Source of the DNA: Actinomadura sp. DC4
GTDB taxonomy: Bacteria > Actinomycetota > Actinomycetes > Streptosporangiales > Streptosporangiaceae
Reading direction: 5' to 3'
Length of the DNA stretch: 64,000 bases
Assembly: GCF_030406325.1 (NCBI RefSeq)
Contig: NZ_JAUEQY010000024.1
Span: 118,473 to 182,472 of the forward strand
A program made the translations under genes and the position numbers. Positions 44,412 to 54,469 of the stretch are shown piece after piece. Position 1 is the stretch's first letter; each line of letters opens with the position of its first letter. The notes below the pieces were generated by a model, which worked only from the letters and a program-made list of their open reading frames with translations, was not told the origin of the DNA and did no database searches.

Positions 44412-46943
44412 TCAGCTTGCCGACCGGTCCTTGACCTGCGCCCGCATCGCGCGGGAAACGCCGTCGCGGCCCTCCATGAGAAGCCGCCGCAGCGCGGGCG
44501 GCGGATCCTGTTCGGCGAGGTAGGCGGTGGTGCGGTCGACCGTGCTCTGCTCGGTCACCAGGAACGGATAGGCCACCTCGGCGAACGTGCTCGACATGTC
44601 GCTGGACCAGGAGGACCAGATCCGCCCGACCTCGGCGAAGTACTTCTCGACGTACGGCTCCACCAGGGCGGTGTCGTCCACGTCGAGCAGGCCGCCGAGC
44701 GTGGCGCGGAACACCGCGTTCGGCAGGTCGCCGGCGACGATGCGCTCCCAGGCGGCCGCCTTGGCCTCCGCCGTCGGCACGGCCGCCTTGTCGCCCGCGG
44801 CGTGGCGCTCGCCCGCCGCGGTCGGGTCGCGCCGCAGCTCGGCGTCGATCTCATCCTCGGCGGCGGCGCCGCGTACGACGAGACGACGCAGCAGCGACCA
44901 GCGCAGATCGGTGTCGATGACCAGCCCGTCGAGCTCGACGGAGCCGTCGAGCAGCCCCTTGACGTAGGCCAGGTGCTCCTCCGACGTCGCCACCGAGACG
45001 AACGCCCCCGCGTAGGTGAGCTGGAAGTCCGAGCCGGCCTCGGCCTCGGTCATCAGCTCGTGCATCGCGTCGGCCAGCAGCGCGAAACCGGTCTCGCGCC
45101 ACGACGGGTCGGCGTACTGCCGTACGGCCAGCCGCGCCTGCCGCAGCAGCGACTGGGCCACCGCGACGTCGGTCACGCCGCGGATGCCGGACAGCACCAG
45201 CTTCACGTAGTCGCGGGCGGCCACCTCGGCGTCACGGCACATGTCCCACGCCGAGGACCAGCACAATGCGCGCGGGAGCCCGTCGGTGATGCCGCCGATG
45301 CCGTCGATGAGCGTGGCCAGCGAGTGGTCGTCGAGACGGATCTTGGCGTAGGTCAGGTCGTCGTCGTTGACCAGGACGAGGTCCGCGCGCGCCTCACCGA
45401 CCAGCTCGGGCACGTCCGTACGCGCGCCGACGACGTCGAGCTCGACGCGCTTGCGGCGCACGATGCCCTCGTCGGTGCGGTCGTACAGGCCGATCGCGAC
45501 GCGGTGCGAGCGCAGCGTGGGGTACTCCTGGGGAGCCTCCTGCAGCACGGCGAACGAGGTGAACGCCCCGTCGTCGCCGACCTCGTACGAGGGGCGCAGG
45601 GTGTTGACGCCGGCCGTCTCCAGCCACTCCTTCGACCAGGACGTCAGGTCACGGCCGGAGGTCTCCTCCAGCGCGTCGAGCAGGTCCGACAGCGAGGTGT
45701 TGCCCCACGCGTGCCGGTCGAAGTAGCTGCGGACGCCGCTGATGAAGTTGTCCCGCCCGACGTAGGCGACGAGCTGCTTCAGCACGCTCGCGCCCTTGGC
45801 GTAGGTGATGCCGTCGAAGTTGACCTCGACCGCGCGGATGTCCGGGATGTCGGCGGAGATCGGGTGCGTCGACGGGAGCTGGTCCTGCCGGTACGCCCAG
45901 GTCTTCCACAGGTTCGCGAACGTCGTCCACGCGCCGGTCCACCGGGTGGCCTCGGCCTCGCACATCACGCTCATGAACGTCGCGAACGACTCGTTCAGCC
46001 ACAGGTCGTCCCACCAGCGCATGGTGACGAGGTCGCCGAACCACATGTGCGCCATCTCGTGCAGGATCGTCTCGGCGCGGCGCTCGTACGCGGCGTCGGT
46101 GACCCGGGACCGGAAGACGTAGTCCTCCAGGAAGGTCACGCAGCCGGCGTTCTCCATCGCGCCCGCGTTGAACTCCGGCACGAACAGCTGGTCGTACTTG
46201 TCGAAGGGGTACGGCCGCGCGAAGGTCTTGCGGAAGAAGTCGAAGCCCTGCTTGGTGACCTCGAAGATCGCGTCGGCGTCGAAGTACTCGGCCAGGCTCG
46301 CGCGGCAGAAGGCGCCGAGCGGAATGACCTGGTCGCCCTGGCGGTACTCGTCGCGCACGACGTGGTACGGGCCGGCGACGAGCGCGGTGATGTAGGTCGA
46401 GATGCCGGGCGTGGCCGGAAAATGCCAGCGGCCGTTATCGGACGCGTCCGGCGCGTTGTTGGTGATGACCTGCCAGTCGGCCGGGGCGGTCACGCTCAGC
46501 TCGAAGCGCGCCTTCAGGTCGGGCTGGTCGAAGCAGGTGTACATCCGGTGCGCGTCGCAGGTCTCGAACTGTGAGTAGAGGTAGACCTGCTTGTCGACGG
46601 GGTCGACGAACCGGTGCAGGCCCTCGCCCGTACGGGAGTAGGTCGCGTCGGCGACCACGCGCAGCTCGTTGGCGGCGGCCAGCCGCGGGAGCGGGATGCG
46701 GCCCTTGTCCGGGTCGTAGGAGCCCGGGTCGAGACTCTGGCCGTTGAGCGTGACCTCGCGGACCTTGGCGCCGTGCAGGTCGACGAACGTCGAGCTACCG
46801 GGATCCGCGCAGCCGAACCTGATCGTGGTGTCCGAGACGAACGTCTCCGGCCCCGTCGTCAGATCGAGGTCGACGTTGTAGGCCTCCACGGTCAGCAGCC
46901 GGGCGCGGTCGCGCGCCTCATCGCGCGTCAGGTTGCCAGCCAA
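44412..46943 (-). CDS. pepN: Aminopeptidase N (M1 family)
   Basis: A zinc metallo-aminopeptidase releasing N-terminal residues from peptides. About 843 aa from TTG 46943. The exopeptidase motif GAMEN lies in EFNAGAMENAGCV, and the zinc site is TILHEMAHMWFGDLVTMRWWDDLWLNESFA (HExxH-x18-E). The N-terminus LAGNLTRDEARDRARLLTVEAYNVDLDL aligns with other actinobacterial PepN. TTG 46943 has GAGGAG five nucleotides before it, while longer frames upstream (ATG 46967, or 47081) lack conservation. The C-terminal ERAP-like helical domain is intact. Housekeeping. Confidence 0.95.
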   Translation of the reverse strand: MAGNLTRDEARDRARLLTVEAYNVDLDLTTGPETFVSDTTIRFGCADPGSSTFVDLHGAKVREVTLNGQSLDPGSYDPDKGRIPLPRLAAANELRVVADATYSRTGEGLHRFVDPVDKQVYLYSQFETCDAHRMYTCFDQPDLKARFELSVTAPADWQVITNNAPDASDNGRWHFPATPGISTYITALVAGPYHVVRDEYRQGDQVIPLGAFCRASLAEYFDADAIFEVTKQGFDFFRKTFARPYPFDKYDQLFVPEFNAGAMENAGCVTFLEDYVFRSRVTDAAYERRAETILHEMAHMWFGDLVTMRWWDDLWLNESFATFMSVMCEAEATRWTGAWTTFANLWKTWAYRQDQLPSTHPISADIPDIRAVEVNFDGITYAKGASVLKQLVAYVGRDNFISGVRSYFDRHAWGNTSLSDLLDALEETSGRDLTSWSKEWLETAGVNTLRPSYEVGDDGAFTSFAVLQEAPQEYPTLRSHRVAIGLYDRTDEGIVRRKRVELDVVGARTDVPELVGEARADLVLVNDDDLTYAKIRLDDHSLATLIDGIGGITDGLPRALCWSSAWDMCRDAEVAARDYVKLVLSGIRGVTDVAVAQSLLRQARLAVRQYADPSWRETGFALLADAMHELMTEAEAGSDFQLTYAGAFVSVATSEEHLAYVKGLLDGSVELDGLVIDTDLRWSLLRRLVVRGAAAEDEIDAELRRDPTAAGERHAAGDKAAVPTAEAKAAAWERIVAGDLPNAVFRATLGGLLDVDDTALVEPYVEKYFAEVGRIWSSWSSDMSSTFAEVAYPFLVTEQSTVDRTTAYLAEQDPPPALRRLLMEGRDGVSRAMRAQVKDRSAS

Positions 46944-47160
46944 GTGAACTCCTCGCCTCAAATGCATGAATGCGACGTCATTGTCCATCCCACCGTACGG
47001 CCCGCTGACGGGCGCACGGAACGGCACGCTGCCACACCATCTAACCCGCCGGAATGGGATCTTGGTCCAAACTCTCAGCAAACCCTAAGGTTGGAATGCC
47101 CTGGAGCGTACGCGGGTTGGCCCGGTAGAGAAACATGTCCGAACGCTTTTGGAGGCTGCG

Positions 47161-47775
47161 GTGGCCGACGCCGAACGCACACCGGTTGACTTTTGGTTCG
47201 ACCCGAGATGTCCATGGGCCTGGATCACTTCGCGATGGATTCTCGAGGTCGAGAAGCTGCGTCCGATCGAGGTGCGCTGGCACGTGATGAGCCTGTCCGT
47301 GCTCAACGAGGGACGTGACCTTCCGGAGCAGTACAAGGCCTTCATGGAGCAGGCATGGGGGCCGGTGCGCGTGTGCATCGCCGCCCAGGAGAAGTACGGC
47401 CCCGAGGTGCTAGGGAAGCTCTACACCGAGCTCGGCACCCGCATCCACAACGACCGGCAGCCGCAGAGCCGTGAGCTCATCGAGGACGCGCTGGAGGCCG
47501 CCGGGCTCGACCGCGCGCTGGCCGACGCCGCCGACACCGACGAGCGCGACACCGCGCTGCGCGCCTCGCACAACGACGGCATCGAGCGGGTCGGCTACGA
47601 CGTCGGCACGCCGGTGATCTCGGTGGAGGGCGCGTCGTTCTTCGGCCCGGTCGTGTCGCCGATCCCGCGCGGCGAGGCCGCCGCGAAGCTGTGGGACGGC
47701 GTGCGCCTGGTCGCCGAGACGGACGGCTTCTTCGAGCTCAAGCGCAGCCGTACGCGCGACCCGATCTTCGACTGA
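47161..47775 (+). CDS. DsbA-fold mycothiol-linked reductase (Rv2466c-like) with CPWA site
   Basis: A 204-aa thioredoxin-fold protein with the DsbA helical insert. PVDFWFDPRCPWAWITSRWILEVEKLRPIEVRWHVMSL closely resembles Rv2466c of M. tuberculosis, a mycothiol-dependent nitroreductase/oxidoreductase. As I recall, Rv2466c has CPWC; here the site is CPWA (Cys17, Ala20), so the resolving Cys is absent and a monothiol mechanism with mycothiol is likely. TTG 47149 is an upstream alternative start, but GTG 47161 has GGAGG five nucleotides before it. Confidence 0.87.
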   Translation: MADAERTPVDFWFDPRCPWAWITSRWILEVEKLRPIEVRWHVMSLSVLNEGRDLPEQYKAFMEQAWGPVRVCIAAQEKYGPEVLGKLYTELGTRIHNDRQPQSRELIEDALEAAGLDRALADAADTDERDTALRASHNDGIERVGYDVGTPVISVEGASFFGPVVSPIPRGEAAAKLWDGVRLVAETDGFFELKRSRTRDPIFD

Positions 47776-47784
47776 GCCCGCGTG

Positions 47785-47811
47785 GGCGGCCCTCACCGGA
47801 GGAGGGCCGCC
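47785..47811. terminator. Bidirectional hairpin between convergent genes
   Basis: GGCGGCCCT (47785-47793) pairs perfectly with AGGGCCGCC (47803-47811). It sits between the reductase (+) and NiCoT (-) stops and could terminate both. Confidence 0.7.
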
Positions 47812-47814
47812 TCT

Positions 47815-48942
47815 TCAGCTCTCGGAGTCGCGCAGCGCGGCCGACCAGCGCTGCTCGATGCGCCCGAACTTCCACACCGCGAGGGCGCCGACCCACGTGA
47901 GCAGCAGCACGCCGGTGATGACGAAGCCGGCCGTGTTGAGGTCGAGGGCGCCGACCCAGTTCCAGAACGTCCCGTGCAGGCCGAAGCGGTCCTGGGCGAC
48001 CTGCAGCAGCTCGGTGCCGCCGATGACGAACGCGAACGCCACCGAGATGCCGGTCAGCACGATGTTGTAGAAGATCTTGCGGACCGGGTTGGAGAACGCC
48101 CAGCCGTACGCGAAGTTCATGAACGTGCCGTCGAGGCTGTCCCACAGTGCCATGCCCGCGGCGAAGATGATCGGCAGGCACAGGACGGCGTACCAGGGCA
48201 GCGAGCCCGTGGAGGCGGCCGAGCCCGCCAGCGCCAGCAGGCCGACCTCGGTCGCGGTGTCGAAGCCGAGCCCGAACAGGAAGCCCAGCGGGTACATCTG
48301 CCACGGCTTGGTTATCGCCTTGGTGAAGCGGCCGAGAATGCGGTTGAGGAAGCCGCGGTTGTTGAGCTGCTCCTCCAGCGCCGCCTCGTCGTACACCCCG
48401 CTCCGCATCTCACGGAAGACCTTCACGATGCCGAGCAGGATGACGAGGTTGATGACCGCGATGACGGCGAGGAAGGTGCCCGAGACGGTCGGGCCGATCG
48501 TGCCGGTGACGGTGTGCAGGCCGGATTGGTCGTCGGAGATGCCATCCGAGAGATCATGGGACAGGGCCTTGATGCCGAGTCCGAGCAGCACGCACGCGAT
48601 GAAGACCACCGACGAGTGCCCGAGCGAGAACCAGAAGCCGACCGAAAGCGGACGCTGGCCGTCGGTCATGAGCTTGCGGGTGGTGTTGTCGATCGCGGCG
48701 AGGTGGTCGGCGTCGAACGCGTGCCGCATGCCGAGCGTGTACGCGGTCAGCGCGATCCCGACGCCGAAGAGCTTTCCGTCGCCGAGGTGGTAGTGCCCCG
48801 GAACGACGAGCAGGAGCAGGAGTCCCCAGCCGACGACGTGCAGCAGGACGACGAAACCGGTCATGCCGGCCAGGCGTCCCCACTCGGCCCGGCTGGGCCT
48901 CGCGGGTCGTCGGGGGACCGCGGCGCCGGAGGGAGAGGACAT
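47815..48942 (-). CDS. NiCoT-family nickel/cobalt permease
   Basis: A ~375-aa membrane transporter for Ni2+ and/or Co2+. The signature [18 protein letters not shown] (H-x4-D-H) in TM2, [15 protein letters not shown], and [18 protein letters not shown] are the NiCoT hallmarks, with about eight TM helices. I choose ATG 48942 ([13 protein letters not shown]). A longer ATG at 49014 would place a Nur-box-like palindrome inside the gene, which supports the shorter start. Cobalt supply to the B12 pathway or nickel supply to Ni enzymes are both plausible; the upstream operator favours nickel control. Confidence 0.92.
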   Translation of the reverse strand: MSSPSGAAVPRRPARPSRAEWGRLAGMTGFVVLLHVVGWGLLLLLVVPGHYHLGDGKLFGVGIALTAYTLGMRHAFDADHLAAIDNTTRKLMTDGQRPLSVGFWFSLGHSSVVFIACVLLGLGIKALSHDLSDGISDDQSGLHTVTGTIGPTVSGTFLAVIAVINLVILLGIVKVFREMRSGVYDEAALEEQLNNRGFLNRILGRFTKAITKPWQMYPLGFLFGLGFDTATEVGLLALAGSAASTGSLPWYAVLCLPIIFAAGMALWDSLDGTFMNFAYGWAFSNPVRKIFYNIVLTGISVAFAFVIGGTELLQVAQDRFGLHGTFWNWVGALDLNTAGFVITGVLLLTWVGALAVWKFGRIEQRWSAALRDSES

Positions 48943-48958
48943 GTCGCCATTCAATCCT

Positions 48959-48979
48959 TGTTGCGACTTGTTCGCAACA
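48959..48979 (-). promoter_or_regulatory. Nur-box-like palindrome upstream of the Ni/Co permease
   Basis: TGTTGCGA-CTTGT-TCGCAACA is a perfect 8-bp-arm dyad, 16 bp before ATG 48942. Its inner form TTGC-N9-GCAA matches the nickel-uptake-regulator (Nur, Fur family) box TTGCAA-N5-TTGCAA in outline. Nur would repress uptake when nickel is ample. Prediction only. Confidence 0.6.
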
Positions 48980-49062
48980 GCTACCTCCGCGCCACCTCCC
49001 ACCCGAGTGTTCATTCACTGTTGTGGGTGGTCCGCGCCCGCTCGCCGGGGAAGGATGTGCAC

Positions 49063-50472
<1,410 letters not shown>

Positions 50473-50519
50473 CCGGGCGACGGTGTGCCGCGCCCGCCAC
50501 ACCTGACAGACTTTGCGCC

Positions 50520-51002
50520 ATGCACGTCTATCTCGGTTCCGACCACGCGGGGTTCGAGCTGAAGCAGCACCTCGTCACGTGGCTCACCGCACAGGGCCAC
50601 GAGCCGTTCGACTGCGGGCCGCCCGCCTACGACGGCGAGGACGACTATCCGCCGTACGTCCTGCTCGCCGCCGCCCGTACGGTCGCCGACCCCGGCTCGC
50701 TGGGCATCGTCATCGGCGGCTCGGGCAACGGCGAGGCCATCGCCGCGAACAAGGTCCGTGGCGTACGCGCCGCGCTGGCGTGGAACGAGCAGACCGCCGA
50801 GCTCGCGCGCGAGCACAACGACGCCAACGTGATCAGCCTCGGCGCGCGCATGCACACGGCCGACGAGGCGACGCGCTTCGTGGAGATCTTCCTCGGCACC
50901 CCGTTCTCCGGCGTGGAGCGCCACGCCCGGCGCATCGCGATGCTGGGGGATTACGAGAAGACCGGAACTCTTCCCGCGCCTCCCGCCGCGCCTTCTGTCT
51001 AG
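50520..51002 (+). CDS. rpiB: Ribose-5-phosphate isomerase B
   Basis: Interconverts ribose-5-P and ribulose-5-P in the pentose phosphate pathway. 160 aa, RpiB/LacAB fold: VYLGSDHAGFELKQHL at the start, and GIVIGGSGNGEAIAANKVRGVRAALAW with the GSGNG phosphate loop as in mycobacterial RpiB. The Cys of E. coli-type enzymes is not at this site, as usual for actinobacteria. Start ATG 50520. Its stop overlaps that of the small - strand gene by two bases. Confidence 0.95.
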   Translation: MHVYLGSDHAGFELKQHLVTWLTAQGHEPFDCGPPAYDGEDDYPPYVLLAAARTVADPGSLGIVIGGSGNGEAIAANKVRGVRAALAWNEQTAELAREHNDANVISLGARMHTADEATRFVEIFLGTPFSGVERHARRIAMLGDYEKTGTLPAPPAAPSV

Positions 51003-51196
51003 GCCTTGGCGGCGCGGCGCTTGGCGAGCCGCCGCTTTTCGGCGCGGCGACCACGGCTGGGCTGGGCGGACGGCTGCGCCGCGGGCTGCTCGGCGGGCTC
51101 CTCCGAGGGCAGCGGCGCCTCGTCCTGCGGCCGGATGCGGGAGATGTCGCGCGCCCGCATCGCCGCGTCGACCGTGACGCGCATTCCCTGGCCCAT
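50999..51196 (-). CDS. Small basic protein, conserved N-terminus
   Basis: A 65-aa protein. MGQGMRVTVDAAMRARDISRIRPQDEA is the ordered part, followed by an Ala/Gln/Ser/Pro linker (AEQPAAQPSAQPS) and a strongly basic tail RGRRAEKRRLAKRRAAKA. I believe a similar MRVTVDAAMRARD-type small protein accompanies rpiB in other actinobacteria, but no function is known. Nucleic-acid binding by the tail is a guess. Confidence 0.65.
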   Translation of the reverse strand: MGQGMRVTVDAAMRARDISRIRPQDEAPLPSEEPAEQPAAQPSAQPSRGRRAEKRRLAKRRAAKA

Positions 51197-51393
51197 GGGC
51201 CGCCTCCCGACATCGTGGTGTGCTTCTGATCTCCCCGGGGCGGCTCGGGCGAAACCCGGACAGGGCGGGCGGCGGGCCGCCGCTTGCGGCCCTTCGGCCG
51301 GATTCGGCCAGTAGATTTCGGCCAGTCTTGATTTGTGTAGGGTGTGCCGCCTTCCAGCGCGGACGGCTCGATGCTCGATACAGTGCCCGCATC

Positions 51394-52512
51394 ATGCTGA
51401 GCCGTCTCGTGCACCTGCTGCCGCCGAGAGTCCGCGCGTTCCTGCGCCGGATACCTCTTCTCGTGTGGCTCTACCGGTGGGCGCGGCGGGGGCATCTCAC
51501 GCGAGACCGAAACGCCCTGATCGGACTGATCGTCGTCACGGCCGCGCTCGCCATCTCCGCACCGGCGTCGCAGACGTGGTTCTCCCCGAGCGCCGTGGTC
51601 CTCACGGTCCTGGCGGGCGGCCTGATCCTCCGCCTGCGCAGCCTCGGCGTACTCCTCGGTGTGGTCGCCGCGGCGCTGGTGTACGACGCCGTCGCGGTCG
51701 GCTTCCGCAAGGTCGGCCCCGGCGTGATAGCGACCATCGTCGTCACCGCCGTCCTCGCCATCGTGCTCGCGCGCAGCCGCCAGCAGCTCGGCGTCAAGGG
51801 CCTGCGCGGCGAGCAGATGCTGCTCGAACTCCGCGACCGGCTCCGCCGCCACGGCGAGATGCCGTCCCTGCCCAAGGGCTGGGGCGCCAAGGTCGTGCTG
51901 CTCCAGGCCGGCGGATCCTCCTTCGGCGGCGACTTCGTCGTGTCGGTCTGCGACGGCAAGACGCTGGAGGTCGCCCTCGTCGACGTGTCCGGAAAGGGCG
52001 TCGACGCGGGCACGCGAGCACTCATGCTCTCCGGCGCGTTCGGCGGCCTGCTCGGCTCGGTGGAGACCGACCGGTTCCTCCCGGCGTGCAACGACTACCT
52101 CCACCGGCAGCGCTGGGACGAGGGCTTCGTCACCGCCGTGCACCTGGTCATCGACCTCACCACGGGGGAGTACGTCGTGGAGTCCGCCGGGCACCCGCCG
52201 GCCGTGCAGTTCGACTCCGGCAGCGGCACCTGGCAGGTCAGCTCGGCCAAGGGCATCGTCCTCGGCGTCGTCCCGCGGATGAGCACCGAGCCCGAGCGCG
52301 GCACGCTCCGCCACGGCGACGCGATGCTCCTCTACACCGACGGCCTGGTCGAGGCACCGGGCCGCGACCTCGACGCGGGCATCGACCGCCTGCTCGGCGC
52401 GACCGAGCGCCTGGTCCCGAGCGGCTTCGCCGAAGGGGCCGAAGAACTCGTCGCCGAGATGGCCGCGAGCCGCGACGACGACTGCGCGATGGTCCTGATC
52501 TGGCGCAAGTGA
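51394..52512 (+). CDS. Membrane-linked SpoIIE/RsbU-type PP2C phosphatase
   Basis: A 372-aa Ser/Thr phosphatase. Residues ~40-125 hold three or four TM segments (LIGLIVVTAALAISA; VVLTVLAGGLIL; VIATIVVTAVLAIVLAR). The catalytic domain starts near 170: SSFGGDFVVSVCDGKTLEVALVDVSGKGVDAGTRAL, then VIDLTTGEYVVESAGHPPAVQF and LLYTDGLVEAPGRDLD; the metal-binding aspartates are present. Such enzymes dephosphorylate anti-anti-sigma factors. ATG 51394 is close after TACAGT (51379-51384), a possible near-leaderless promoter. No sigma-factor gene is adjacent. Confidence 0.9.
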   Translation: MLSRLVHLLPPRVRAFLRRIPLLVWLYRWARRGHLTRDRNALIGLIVVTAALAISAPASQTWFSPSAVVLTVLAGGLILRLRSLGVLLGVVAAALVYDAVAVGFRKVGPGVIATIVVTAVLAIVLARSRQQLGVKGLRGEQMLLELRDRLRRHGEMPSLPKGWGAKVVLLQAGGSSFGGDFVVSVCDGKTLEVALVDVSGKGVDAGTRALMLSGAFGGLLGSVETDRFLPACNDYLHRQRWDEGFVTAVHLVIDLTTGEYVVESAGHPPAVQFDSGSGTWQVSSAKGIVLGVVPRMSTEPERGTLRHGDAMLLYTDGLVEAPGRDLDAGIDRLLGATERLVPSGFAEGAEELVAEMAASRDDDCAMVLIWRK

Positions 52513-52566
52513 ATCAACGGCTCGTGTCGCCGGGCACGGGCTTCGCATACCTGGCAGGCTGGTGTC

Positions 52567-53058
52567 ATGAGCACTGTCAAGTTGCGGCCGATCGACGAGG
52601 AACTCCTGCCGCGCCTGCTCGACGTTGCCGTGGCCGGCGCCGACCCTGAAGAGGTCATGCCCACCGTCCCCGGACCGTCCGGCTGGACCCCCGAACGCCG
52701 CACCGCGTTCGGCGACCACTACTCATCCGCTCCCGCGTACGCCATCGAGGCGAACGAGCAGATCGTGGGAGCGACGCGACTCACCCCGGCCGAGGCGCCA
52801 GGCGCCGCCGAGGTCGGCATCTGGCTGGCCCGCCCCGCCCGCGGCAAGGGCCACGGCACCGAGGCCCTCCACCTCCTGGTCGAGGAGGCACGCTCCCGGG
52901 GCGTCACCGCCCTGATCGCCGAAACCACGACGTCGAACGAGGCGGCCGTCGGCGCCCTGCGCACGCTGGGCGCGAAGCTGTGGGAGGACCCGGAGTCGGG
53001 CGCCGTCCACGCCACCCTGAGGGTCGGGGACTGGATCGAGGGCGGCATCGGCCGCTGA
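52567..53058 (+). CDS. GNAT-family N-acetyltransferase
   Basis: A 163-aa acetyltransferase: VKLRPIDEELLPRLL at the start, AEVGIWLARPARGKGHGTEALHLLVEEA with the acetyl-CoA loop, and LIAETTTSNEAAVGALRTLGAK for motif B, as in RimJ/RimL-type enzymes. Substrate unknown. It lies 54 bp after the phosphatase gene and has no clear ribosome-binding site. Confidence 0.9.
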   Translation: MSTVKLRPIDEELLPRLLDVAVAGADPEEVMPTVPGPSGWTPERRTAFGDHYSSAPAYAIEANEQIVGATRLTPAEAPGAAEVGIWLARPARGKGHGTEALHLLVEEARSRGVTALIAETTTSNEAAVGALRTLGAKLWEDPESGAVHATLRVGDWIEGGIGR

Positions 53059-53075
53059 GGTCTTGTTTCGGTTTT

Positions 53076-53103
53076 CGGCCCAGGTCAATGGTTGCCTGGG
53101 CCG
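53076..53103 (+). terminator. Hairpin after the GNAT gene
   Basis: CGGCCCAGG (53076-53084) pairs with CCTGGGCCG (53095-53103), loop of 10 nt, followed by TTCTCTC. It separates the acetyltransferase from the transporter. Confidence 0.75.
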
Positions 53104-53125
53104 TTCTCTCTGTCGAGGCGGCGGA

Positions 53126-53800
53126 ATGAACGAGCACGAGGTGAACCGGACTCCGCTCGACGGCGACGCGTGCTGCGCCGCGTCGGAGGACACCGGGCGC
53201 GACCCCGGCTGGGCACGGGCGGCCGGACGGGCGAGGGCGCTGTCGTGGGCGAGCCTGATCTGGATGACCGTCGAGGGGGCGGCGGGCCTCGCCGCCGGTA
53301 TCTCCGCGGGGTCGATCGCGCTGATCGGCTGGGCGATGTCGAGCGTCGTCGAGGGACTGGCCAGCGTGATCGTGATCTGGCGCTTCACCGGCTCGCGAAC
53401 ACTCTCCGAAACGGCCGAAGGCCGGGCGCAGAAGGCCGTCGCGGTCTCCTTCTGGCTGCTGGCTCCGTACGTCGCGATCGAGTCGGCCGCGTCGGTCATC
53501 ACCGGCCACCACGCGGACACCAGCGGGCCGGGCATCGTCTTGACGGCTCTCTCCCTGGTGCTCATGCCCGGCCTGGGCATCGCGAAGAGGCGGCTCGGCG
53601 CCCGCCTGGGCTCAGTCGCCACGGCCGGGGAGGGCACGCAGAATCTCCTGTGCGCCTATCTGGCGGGCGCGGTACTGCTCGGCCTGGCCGCCAACACGCT
53701 CTTCGGCTGGTGGTGGCTCGACCCGCTGATCGGCCTAGCCGTCGCGGCCGTGGCCGTCCGGGAAGGCGCGAGCGCCTGGCGCGGCGACGACTGCTGCTGA
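53126..53800 (+). CDS. Small CDF-like cation transporter with Cys pairs at both ends
   Basis: A 224-aa membrane protein with five or six TM helices (LIWMTVEGAAGLAAGISAGSIALIGWAMSSVVEGLASVIVI; WLLAPYVAIESAASVI; IVLTALSLVLMPGLG; LLCAYLAGAVLLGLAANTLFG; WWWLDPLIGLAVAAVAVREG). The final DPLIGL phrase and overall order match the cation-diffusion-facilitator TM domain, but the C-terminal cytoplasmic domain is missing. Cysteine pairs occur at GDACCAAS and at the extreme end GDDCC and may bind the metal. ATG 53126 has a GGCGG before it. Metal unknown. Confidence 0.78.
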   Translation: MNEHEVNRTPLDGDACCAASEDTGRDPGWARAAGRARALSWASLIWMTVEGAAGLAAGISAGSIALIGWAMSSVVEGLASVIVIWRFTGSRTLSETAEGRAQKAVAVSFWLLAPYVAIESAASVITGHHADTSGPGIVLTALSLVLMPGLGIAKRRLGARLGSVATAGEGTQNLLCAYLAGAVLLGLAANTLFGWWWLDPLIGLAVAAVAVREGASAWRGDDCC

Positions 53801-53884
53801 CCGCCTTCCCGGCGGGGCGCGCCGTTGACGGAGCGAAAGGCCCACGTCCCGGAATGCCGGTTGACCTGGGCCGTCGTGGTGTGG

Positions 53885-53955
53885 AGCGGGCGACGGGAAT
53901 CGAACCCGCGTAGCCAGTTTGGAAGACTGGGGCTCTACCATTGAGCTACGCCCGC
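53885..53955 (-). tRNA. tRNA-Gly (anticodon UCC)
   Basis: Read on the - strand the cloverleaf is complete: acceptor GCGGGCG with CGCCCGC, D-arm GTAGCTCAATGGTAGAGC, anticodon loop CTTCCAA (UCC), T-arm GGGTTCGATTCCC and discriminator U. The 3' CCA is not encoded. Confidence 0.95.
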
Positions 53956-54107
53956 GTGGCCTGGGACCCTTGGTCCCGGTACGTCACCCGCGTAGCGTAC
54001 CGGCTTTCGGCCCTTTACCGCGCACCGCCACACGACACCGCCCGATCATGATCAGCACTTAATGTTGCCCGCGCTCGTCGCCGTCCGGGCTACACTCAAC
54101 TCGTTCA

Positions 54108-54181
54108 CGGGCTGTAGCGCAGTTTGGTAGCGCACCGCGTTTGGGTCGCGGGGGCCGCCGGTTCAAATCCGGCCAGCCCGA
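54108..54181 (+). tRNA. tRNA-Pro (anticodon UGG)
   Basis: Acceptor CGGGCTG with CAGCCCG, discriminator A, anticodon stem CCGCG/CGCGG around loop TTTGGGT (UGG) and T-arm with GGTTCAAATCC. The CCA is not encoded. This gene type is a known attachment site for actinomycete integrative elements, but no element follows it here. Confidence 0.96.
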
Positions 54182-54238
54182 CGGGGCGGGCATTCCTACT
54201 CGCCGCTTTGGCGGCTTCGCGGGGGCCCGCTATTCCTC

Positions 54239-54258
54239 CCGGGGGGACGACCCCCCGG
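54239..54258 (+). terminator. GC-rich hairpin downstream of tRNA-Pro
   Basis: CCGGGGGG (54239-54246) and CCCCCCGG (54251-54258) are perfect complements with loop ACGA, 57 nt after the tRNA 3' end. It may terminate the tRNA transcript. Similar GC runs are common beside actinomycete tRNA genes. Confidence 0.5.
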
Positions 54259-54320
54259 AGCCCCCCGATGTTCGGCTCGCCTTCGGCCTTGCCTCACTTC
54301 CTCGGCTCGCCTTCGGCGTC

Positions 54321-54390
54321 GCGTCTCGCGTCTCGCGTCTCGCGTCTCGCGTCTCGCGTCTCGCGTCTCGCGTCTCGCGTCTCGCGTCTC
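54321..54390. repeat. Ten-copy perfect 7-bp tandem repeat (GCGTCTC)
   Basis: GCGTCTC is repeated ten times without a mismatch over 70 bp. Because the unit is not a multiple of three and the flanks are non-coding, slippage would be neutral for proteins. Perfect copy identity suggests recent expansion. Confidence 0.95.
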
Positions 54391-54469
54391 AGGTCTTCGG
54401 CTTGATCTTTGTGCTCGAATTCCGCGGCACGTCGCGCATTGTGCCTCGCACTGTCTTTTCTCGGCCTGC

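Noticed and set aside
43563..46574. 1003-codon + strand open frame opposite pepN and the unknown protein
   Set aside because: pepN motifs on the - strand are unambiguous; the + frame is an antisense artefact despite its length.
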